64,000 nt of DNA, taken from positions 3,307,501-3,371,500 of the forward strand of contig CM042551.1 of NCBI GenBank assembly GCA_023630585.1. The letters run 5' to 3'. The DNA is from Cranoglanis bouderius (lineage: Eukaryota > Chordata > Actinopteri > Siluriformes > Cranoglanididae). Below the pieces are notes generated by a model. It worked only from the letters and a program-made list of their open reading frames with translations, was not told the DNA's origin and made no database searches. Numbering within the stretch: the first letter of the stretch is position 1; the number at the start of each line of letters is the position of its first letter. The position numbers and the translations under genes are program-made. This document shows positions 57,130-64,000 of the stretch, one piece after another.

Positions 57130-57560
57130 AACCCGGACTCTCCGGTATAAGGCTATGTTTAGTCACGTGACGCAGTCGTGTGACCCGTTCGACTCAGAAC
57201 GAACAAGACGGGGGGACGATGTTGTATCGCAGTCGTCGTGGCTGCTGATCAGTTTGATAGTTGCACTTCGTACAACCTTCAGATCGAATGTCTTTCAAAG
57301 GGGACGGAATGTTCACTCGCAATTGCTATTCGGCGGTGGAGCACGGGGACAAGTGCGTTTCAGACCGGAAATGACGCAGGCCGAAGCTTCTTACGTATTT
57401 ACGCACACGCGGTGTCGGGATGCGGGCGCTTTCAGACGTTTCAGTGTGGACGAGCAATCTTTGGAAGACGTCTGAAAACTCCGGTGTAGACGGAGAGCGT
57501 TTTAAAACGAAACTGCGGTTTTCCAGAGCTATCCGGATTAATGTGTACGAAACCTAAGAT
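57130..57560. mobile_element. Probable DNA-transposon-derived repeat
   Basis: Contains CTGAAAACTCCGGTGTAGAC, GGAGAGCGTTTTAAAACG and GTTTCAGTGTGGACGAGC, recalling the fish repeat family in which 'exchange of GTTTTCAGAC..CTCCGTCTACAC' motifs is typical. Overlapping frames of 80-106 codons are a by-product. Ends and orientation not determined. Confidence 0.45.
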
Positions 57561-57594
57561 TAATAATAAACAAACAAACAAAAAAAAAAAGCAT

Positions 57595-57667
57595 TTATAC
57601 ATTGATGTGGTGAAGTTTTCTGTAAGGAGATGTTAAATATTTAAGGAAGGAGTCTCCAGGAATTTCC

Positions 57668-57705
<38 letters not shown>
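57595..57705. repeat. Family D MITE fragment with (GTT)n run
   Basis: TTGATGTGGTGAAGTTTTCT, GTAAGGAGATGTTAAATATT, TAAGGAAGGAGTCTCCAGGA, followed by a (GTT)n run 57670-57704 (about 11 units). The 73-codon frame of N residues on the minus strand is from the run. Confidence 0.65.
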
Positions 57706-57968
57706 CAAATTTCTGACATCAAGAACCAAATGAGAAGAAAAAAAACCCGATTTGACCGAATAAGATGTGCAGAAATCGAACTGAAAGCACCTCCAATGTG
57801 GCTTAAATCTGATTGGAAAAAAATAGATCGGACTTCTCAAATCATATATACAAAAAAAAACAACCAACATTAGATGATTAGAGTATAGTTTTTATGTCCG
57901 ATGTCCACAATCCCAAATCTGCACTGAAAATCTTACACATTGTGCACTTTGTTTAACTCTCAGCCATA

Positions 57969-58013
<45 letters not shown>

Positions 58014-58183
58014 TGTGTGTGGTGGGGGGCGATATGTGTGTGGGGATGTGTGTTCAGACACCAGCACCTCCACACCGTTAACGTGGGTGTCAGTCAAGCT
58101 GCTAACACCAAACACTCTTGTAAATTATAAACAAGCCTTAAGCACATAAACACACACTTATGCACAGAGGATGAGAAGATGAA

Positions 58184-58214
<31 letters not shown>

Positions 58215-58384
58215 CGGATCACTGCACAAAGAGGTTAATTAAGTGTCTAATGCAGTGGCAGGGCAGCCGCTTGACACTCATCCTCTTTAACAGGTTTATG
58301 GACGCGGCTGCGCTCTCCTGCTCTCCCGACAGCCTTCATGGAGCTCTCCTCCGTTCCACGAACGTAACTATAAACGGATAAAAA
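57706..58384. other. Non-coding with GT and GA runs
   Basis: GT 57969-58021 (one TGTATG interruption) and GA 58183-58212, otherwise unassigned. Confidence 0.5.
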
Positions 58385-58615
58385 AAAACCTTATGATGTT
58401 CTTAAATAAATAGAAAAATTGCAGTTATTGGAAAATAGCTGTTGTATAAGAGGAAAAAAAAAAAAAAACACCTCAAGACACGCTGTTATAGGAAAACAAT
58501 CCATTTCAGGATGTTAACTCATAAGACACTCCGCTTCATCACACTACCCTGTGGTTCATTGTTTTCCTGTAACAGCGTGACACAGAGTGTTTCATTCGTG
58601 ACTTAGCAGCAAGCT
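58385..58615 (+). mobile_element. Family D MITE, terminal palindrome copy
   Basis: AATAGCTGTTGTATAAGAGG, an A-run, then CACGCTGTTATAGGAAAACA and the inverse CATTGTTTTCCTGTAACAGC, then GTGTTTCATTCGTGACTTA. Same architecture as 39145-39310. Confidence 0.65.
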
Positions 58616-58997
58616 AAGCCCTGTGGTCCTCAGTGTGGTCTGCATATTGGGTTACACTATGGGATTATTCAACGTAATCATAAACATGACCACAATTTAC
58701 TACGTGTTTCACGTTCAAAGTTACTGAAACGCCTACGTTTTTTTTTGTTTGTTTGTTTGTTTGTTTTTTTTAGGGAGGCGGAGCGTAACAGAGCCAATAT
58801 TTCTTAACAGTCTTAAAAGGAAAATATTTCCTCTCTCAGTGTGTATCCGACTCCGCCGCGATGGACCTCAGTGTGATCGTTTCTGATTGGCGAAATGACA
58901 GAGTGATGCAAGGCATGACCTCATCATGACCTCATCGAGAAAATGTCTTCCAAAATGTTTCATACGTAGTTTATATTTTATTTATATACTGTATATA
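58616..58997. other. Non-coding, unassigned
   Basis: T-run and (GTTT)n at 58740-58770. A GCCGCGATGGACC stretch at 58857. No feature recognised. Confidence 0.35.
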
Positions 58998-59135
58998 CCA
59001 CAGCGCTGTTGAATTCTCGATTCTGATTGGCTGACAGGCGTTTCGAGGGAAAAGTTAGTGATAAGTACGTGATAATTGACGACGGGCCGTTGAATTATTA
59101 GAAAAATAATGCGCAGCCAAGGTGGTATGCAGTTA
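58998..59135 (+). mobile_element. Family D MITE left terminus
   Basis: ACCACAGCGCTGTTGAATTC, CGATTCTGATTGGCTGACAG, GACGACGGGCCGTTGAATTA. This is the left end of the family, otherwise absent from the 33505 copy. Confidence 0.6.
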
Positions 59136-59136
59136 T

Positions 59137-59495
<359 letters not shown>

Positions 59496-59510
59496 CCTTT
59501 AAGAACGCCT

Positions 59511-59692
59511 TTGACAAAAGAAGAACGTATTGAAATCATTCTCATGACTGGATCGGGACGCTGTCGCAAGGTTGCGATGGACTTTAACAGGAAACATGGC
59601 GAGCACGTCACACACCACACTGCTGCCAAACTTATTAACAAATTCAAAAAGACTGGAAGTGTATGAAGACTTTTGGGACACTCTGTATATAT
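59511..59692 (+). pseudogene. Transposase helix-turn-helix remnant (DUF4817-like)
   Basis: An open frame from 59511 reads LTKEERIEIILMTGSG.. RKVAMDFNRKHGEHVTHHTA.. KLINKFKKTGSV, a helix-turn-helix pattern with a conserved FN(R/K)xH and final KTGSV seen in DUF4817-type N-terminal domains of mariner/Tc1-superfamily elements. It ends at a GAAGACTTTTGGGACACTCTGT sequence whose inverse (ACAGAGTGTCCCAAAAGTCT) is the expected terminus of such elements. About 52 codons of DNA-binding domain remain with no catalytic part. The antisense frame is a shadow. Confidence 0.55.
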
Positions 59693-59707
59693 ATATATAT
59701 ATATATC

Positions 59708-60136
59708 TACAGTACTGCAGGCACACGCAAGGAAATGTTGTAGCTCACAGATGCCTGCAAAAATAATTAAATTAAATGTTTCTACATTAAAAAATACCAT
59801 AAAGAGCAGTAAACAGTAGTAAATGAAACAAGGTCAATATTTGGTCTGACAAAAAAATAAAAACTAAAAATAGTAGTCTCCGGTACAATGTGTGCAGTTT
59901 TATAAGGAAATGAGCTGGTGAGTTTTATTGAGCATCTTGCAGAACCAGACTCAGTTCTTCTGGACACTTTGACTTTCGCACTCGCTTCTTATTTTTGCAG
60001 CAAAACCCAGCAGCTTTCATTGTGTTTTTTTTTTTTTTTTTTTTTGGTTTCTTACATAATATGCTGCTTTCTTTACTGACATATAAACATTTTGTGCTGG
60101 AAAACTAATGTTAGGATATCGAAAATGTTTTCGCAC
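59708..60136 (+). mobile_element. Family A MITE copy 5, right end altered
   Basis: Starts TACAGTACTGCAGGCACACG, then AAATTAAATGTTTCTACATT, core blocks as in the other copies, and stops near AAAATGTTTTCGCAC at about 60136 where the sequence diverges. A stray terminus (TACTGTACTGTGCAAAAGTT) occurs at 60305-60328 in the opposite sense. Confidence 0.75.
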
Positions 60137-60339
60137 GGAAGAACATGGCTGAATGTAACAAAGTAAAAGTGCATTTCTGACGTGGGTGAGAGTGAAAACT
60201 ACATTTATAAGTACAACTTTATTCACAAAGTTCCTTCAGGGAATGTAAAAGAGTAAATGTAGCACATTACTATATATATATATATATACATACACAATAG
60301 TATACTGTACTGTGCAAAAGTTTTAGTTGAACATTTAAA
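60137..60339. other. Non-coding with a solo family A terminus
   Basis: Unassigned, apart from an AT run at about 60272-60288 and the isolated terminus at 60305-60328. Confidence 0.4.
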
Positions 60340-60605
60340 GGTGAAGGCCAATGTATGGTAACCCATACTTGGAATTTGCCCTCTGCATTTAACCCATCCA
60401 AGTTAGTGCACACACATTAGAAGTAGTGAACACACACACTACAAACTGTGAACACATCCAGAGCAGGGGGCAGCTATTTTTTTGCTGCGGGGGTTAAGGG
60501 CCTTACTCAAGGACCCAACAGTGGCAGCTTGGCAGTGCTGGGATTTGAACTCACAACCTTCCAATCAGTAGCCCAACTTCTTAACCACTGAGCTACCACC
60601 ACCCC
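60340..60605 (-). mobile_element. tRNA-derived SINE, minus strand
   Basis: Minus-strand head GGTGGTAGCTCAGTGGTTAA with A-box TAGCTCAGTGGTTAAG and B-box GAGTTCAAATCCC, body AGCTGCCACTGTTGGGTCC, tail GATGGGTTAAATGCAGAGG and CAAATTCCAAGTATGGGTT. Head matches the SINE at 53506 but the tail differs, so these are two subfamilies or composites with a shared tRNA head. Confidence 0.85.
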
Positions 60606-61872
60606 GTTTCAAATGTTGAAACTTATCCTGGATGTCTTTAGGCATCGTGTTATTCAGGCATGTCAGTCACGTGACTTGCCATATTTGGGACCGAAAGTAA
60701 CTAGAGGTGAAAGGTGGCTAAAATAGCTCGCTTTACCTCGAAGAGAAGAAATAGTACTTGGACAAAGTCGATAGAATAGACCGTGATCCTGATTTACCCC
60801 CCCCCCCCCCCCCAAACTGCTGGTTCCAGTTAAACTGTCTGAAAATGTACAAAATCTCTCAAATCTCATACACAACCCCTCTTCCTATTCTGGAGAAACT
60901 CACTGTATTTATTTATTGATTGATTTGTTTATTCAAAAGCACAGAAGCCGAGTGTTTCTGGAATCCTGGAGAAGAAAAAAACTTATTGAGAAGCAAAGTC
61001 GATATCAGCTAGCTGTTAACTTTTGCTAAAGTTAGCAAGCGATACTTGCCGCTTAGATAATCTCCCCAGTTAGATAGCTAGCTAACACAGCTGGGAAAAC
61101 CTGCCTGTTTGTGGAGATTTAAACGTTTGAATGTCGGATGGCTCAAGAAACATTTTGTTTGGGTAGATGTACTGTAACTTCAGCTCCTAGCCCCAGCTCT
61201 AGAGCTGCTGCACAGCTAACATGGCTAACTTTAGTCTTACTAGCTAACCCAGGACAGCATTAGCTAGCATCTTGACCTGAAATAATGCGCTCATTGCACA
61301 GTCGGGGTCGTCTAATTAGAACACTCCCGTATTTGTTCCTCAAAATGGTAGCGGTTATACGGTGTGACATCACAGGAAATGCTAAGATGGGGAATTGACA
61401 TCATCTAAGTAAGTTTTGCTAATCTTAGCAGTGTTATGCTAGCTGCTGAACGTCCCAGTCGTCCCGTAATATAGCTAGCTAGCTAACACAGCTACGATTC
61501 AGCATGGCAGAGTATTAGCGCAGACTAGATTATCAGTATAAATGAAAATGAATCTTTATTAATCTGAAAATAAACACTGATGCAGTCAGTCGCTGAATCA
61601 CTCCTCAAAATGGCAGCTGTTATACAGCGTGACGTCACATAAAACGCAAGGATTTATAGTTTTTTCTTCATATCGACCATCCTTTCGTTATGAAAACAAG
61701 CTTTTTCCATCAGGCGCTCCGCATGGCCTACCGCTTGCTCATATAATCCTCCGGCTCACTCGGGTCCTGATCCTAATCCTCCCACTTCCTGTCTCCTGCT
61801 GACCGGGCCTGGTACATGGCAGATTGAGGATGAGGAGGCACTTTAGTGTGTGCTGTGATGAGTTTTGTCCCT
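60606..61872. other. Non-coding, unassigned
   Basis: A C-run of 16 at 60799-60814. 61000-61500 is rich in GCTAGCTAAC-type motifs, as near 13800 and 15300. No exon recognised. Confidence 0.35.
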
Positions 61873-61875
61873 GTG

Positions 61876-61906
<31 letters not shown>

Positions 61907-62052
61907 ATATACTGTTATCAGAGTGTGTGTAATTGGGTTCCGTGCGGGAGATGGCACTAGGGCCTGTGCTGTCCGTGAAGCTCTCGGGCCTCTCCATACC
62001 CTTCAGCCTGCGCTCCTGAAGGTGACTGCGGAAAGTGCCTTTGTTTTCTTAT

Positions 62053-62095
<43 letters not shown>
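61873..62095. repeat. Inverted (GT)n and (CA)n pair
   Basis: GT 61873-61908 and CA 62056-62095 with a spacer of about 150 bp. The open frame crossing them is not called. Confidence 0.9.
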
Positions 62096-62097
<2 letters not shown>

Positions 62098-62649
62098 CTC
62101 TCTAAGCACGGCAGGAGTTAATCAACATGGACGAGGGGTTTCTCTATCTGACACACACTCCATCTCCGTCTCACTCGCAGTTTCTTCATTTCTTTCCCCC
62201 TCCGTCTTTCTTCTACCGTCTCTCACGTCTTTCCTTTTTTTTTTCTAGTTGATTTTGCACAATAAATCTGATGTGTTTTGTTAATTTCATGGATGGTAGG
62301 CACTCTTTTACACTACAACAATGCCTCACAGATCCGTTAAAATGGTGCCTAGTCGCACGGCGGCCATTTTGATTGCGATCTCGCGCTCAAGGTGATGAGA
62401 GGGCAGTTTATTAGTCACCTTAAGGGCAGAATTAAGAGGATAGGGTCACTGAATTGCACAGTGTGGAAGATCCAGTACACTTACCAGACCGTAGCTTGTC
62501 AGCTAGCTCATGTTACGTCGCATAATAAACAGCCTGCGTTAATAAGGATAACATTACTATAAAACGTCTGATCATGAACTTTATTCACGGCATCAAAATA
62601 AAATCACGTTTCAGATCGTAAGAAATTAAAACATATTGGAATAATGTGC
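62096..62649. other. Non-coding, unassigned
   Basis: CT-rich at 62150-62250, otherwise no recognised feature. A TTTTGATTGCGATCTCGC motif at 62370 has no assigned meaning. Confidence 0.35.
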
Positions 62650-62760
62650 TTTTCGTAAGGAGTGAATCGCTCCATGTCGTGCTGTCGAAGGAAAACTTCA
62701 CGATTATTTTCCGTTTTATTCCTCTTATACCACAGCAACCTCGCAACAATTACAATTTTT
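62650..62760 (+). mobile_element. Family D MITE terminal fragment
   Basis: TCGTGCTGTCGAAGGAAAAC, GATTATTTTCCGTTTTATTC, CTCTTATACCACAGCAACCT, a truncated terminal hairpin region like 39145-39310. Confidence 0.6.
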
Positions 62761-63835
62761 TATTTTTTTTTTACTTAATTAAAAAAATGACATCATACGT
62801 GCATTCGGATTTAAGACGCGTCTCAGGCACTAGCACCGATTTTAATTAAAACACACCGTCGAAAAAAACGACACGCGGGATATCAACAATGCACTAACAA
62901 TGTATTTTGAAGAAGAAAAATCTAGAAAGAACAGTTCCAGTGTTTCAGCTCATCCAGTCGTAGTCGATAATGTCGGGGTTTGAGCCGCTTAAGCCGCGTG
63001 AGCTGAAGCTGATCGGCGAATGAACACCAACACGGTAAACTTGAAGCGCTTAACTAACGGGTCAATGAACTCACCCAGACGCATCCTATACACACATGAG
63101 CTTAATCAGACATTCACACACAACATAAACCTAATATTACAACTCGCTCCTCCAGGAAATGACGCACAAGTGAACGTGAGCTTAAGTAAGGCGCTCGGCA
63201 GAACGGTAAGTCACGTTGTGAATACGCTGTTTCCGTAACGACGCACCGAAAAACACGCCCAGTGAATAACTGAAGCATCAAAAATTCACGATTTTGTATT
63301 CCAATGTCCGAATATTTTAAGGAATTAAAAGTTCATGGCTCTTTGAAAGGGTGTACTTGCATTATTACGCTATTGTATTATCATTATGTCAGCGGAATAA
63401 AATGGTCATAAAATGACAATAATATCATTTATCGCAATTATTTCTGCGACAGTATATCGCGTAACAAAAGTAGCTATCGTGACAGGCCGACTTCTACGAG
63501 GTAGCAAGTGCTAGCTAGCTCATTAAATGAAAATTAGCATCTTGCATTAAAAAATAATAAAACACAGACTACTTGTAGTTTCATTTTTAAATGATGATTC
63601 GGACATTTCTGACGTGTTTTTTTTTAAATTTTTTTTAAATTTTTATTTTATTTCGTCAGTCAGCGTTAAAGCGAAACGAAATGACTCCAAATGTCATTTT
63701 ATTCCGTACTGCAGCACATTTAGAATTTTAGCCAAAGCTGATCGTTCCTCTATCTTTCTCCCACACACACGTACTCACACACACTCACACACTCCGTCTC
63801 TCAGTTCTGGATGAGTGTCAGTTTTAGGTTTTTAC
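62761..63835. other. Non-coding, unassigned
   Basis: T- and A-rich runs. ATCATTTATCGCAATTATTT..CGCGACAGT..TATCGTGACAGGCC near 63425-63490 resembles a common fish hAT-MITE fragment, low confidence. A TTTTAAATTTTT-type block at 63625-63650. The frame at 63020-63238 has no recognised domain. If 63836-64000 is an exon, this is its downstream intron. Confidence 0.35.
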
Positions 63836-64000
63836 CTCCACGGTTTGGCTCGAGACTCGCTCGCTCAGCCTCGTCTCGCTTCTCCTCATCACCTTGGACG
63901 GCAGCACAGAGAAACTCGTTATCCTCCACTATAATCTCCTCCTCCTCATCATCATCATCATCTTCATCTCGGCTTTGGACAGAAGTTTCGTTAAGTGTAG
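63836..64000 (-). CDS. Partial: acidic coding exon, unidentified gene, runs off the edge
   Basis: On the minus strand, from 63998 down to 63836, one frame is open for 54 codons plus one base and has no ATG. It reads ..SVQSRDEDDDDDEEEEIIVE, then DNEFLCAAVQGDEEKRDE and ..ASLEPNRG. It stops at a splice-donor-like GAG|GTAAAA with the intron GT at 63835-63834, in phase 1. The acidic Asp/Glu run matches a (TCA)n-like stretch (63945-63966 on the plus strand), so part is low complexity, but the flanking codons are not repetitive. Could be the internal exon of an acidic nuclear or cytoplasmic protein. No family recognised. The 5' part lies beyond the window. Confidence 0.35.

Noticed and set aside
57155..57489. 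Two overlapping frames of 83 and 106 codons
   Set aside because: They overlap each other within a probable dispersed repeat, with no domain or splice context.
60510..60605. tRNA gene on the minus strand
   Set aside because: Part of a tRNA-derived SINE.

Overview
The window reads as nuclear DNA of a ray-finned fish, probably an otophysan such as a catfish or carp relative. The evidence is the repeat content: Tc1-like transposon relics, tRNA-derived SINEs, one 5S-rRNA-derived SINE, hAT-like and foldback non-autonomous elements, and very dense CA/GT, CT/GA and AT microsatellites. There are no bacterial-style genes. Nearly every open reading frame is a by-product of simple repeats, minisatellites or transposon debris. 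The species call is inference from recalled repeat families, not a database match.

Layout. 1-9.7 kb: a foldback MITE, AT-rich DNA, a tRNA-like SINE, a 1.7-kb minisatellite with a 14-bp unit, two Tc1-type MITEs, a broken IS630/Tc1-type transposase tail and the first of about eight copies of a CAGTCC-ended (hAT-like) element. 9.7-15.8 kb: mostly non-repetitive non-coding DNA with CA/GT runs. 15.8-17.2 kb: a 63-bp-type minisatellite with an exact 220-bp higher-order duplication. 17.2-30 kb: microsatellite clusters, a 5S-derived SINE flanked by 27-bp direct repeats, several hAT-like and palindrome-ended MITE copies and a Sleeping Beauty-like Tc1 relic. 31-33.1 kb: a 49-bp minisatellite with 43 units in perfect register. 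33.5-45 kb: more MITEs, two further Tc1 relics, long pyrimidine tracts, a 36-bp minisatellite and the best plus-strand exon candidate (signal-peptide exon, ATG at 41317). 45-64 kb: a 1.3-kb pyrimidine tract, more MITE copies, two tRNA SINEs, a transposase DNA-binding-domain remnant and an acidic coding exon candidate on the minus strand that runs off the right edge.

Only two places look like parts of host protein-coding genes: 41213-41386 (+), a signal-peptide exon with good splice signals, and 63836-64000 (-), an acidic exon ending at a GT donor. I could not name either gene. The remaining sequence behaves like intronic or intergenic DNA. Three stretches (about 26.1-26.4, 30.1-30.4 and 34.1-34.4 kb) have the look of conserved non-coding elements, but this cannot be shown without alignment.

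I did not find a convincing new biological system. The most unusual objects are the indel-free 49-bp array, the two other megasatellite-like arrays with higher-order structure, and the density of palindrome-forming elements.
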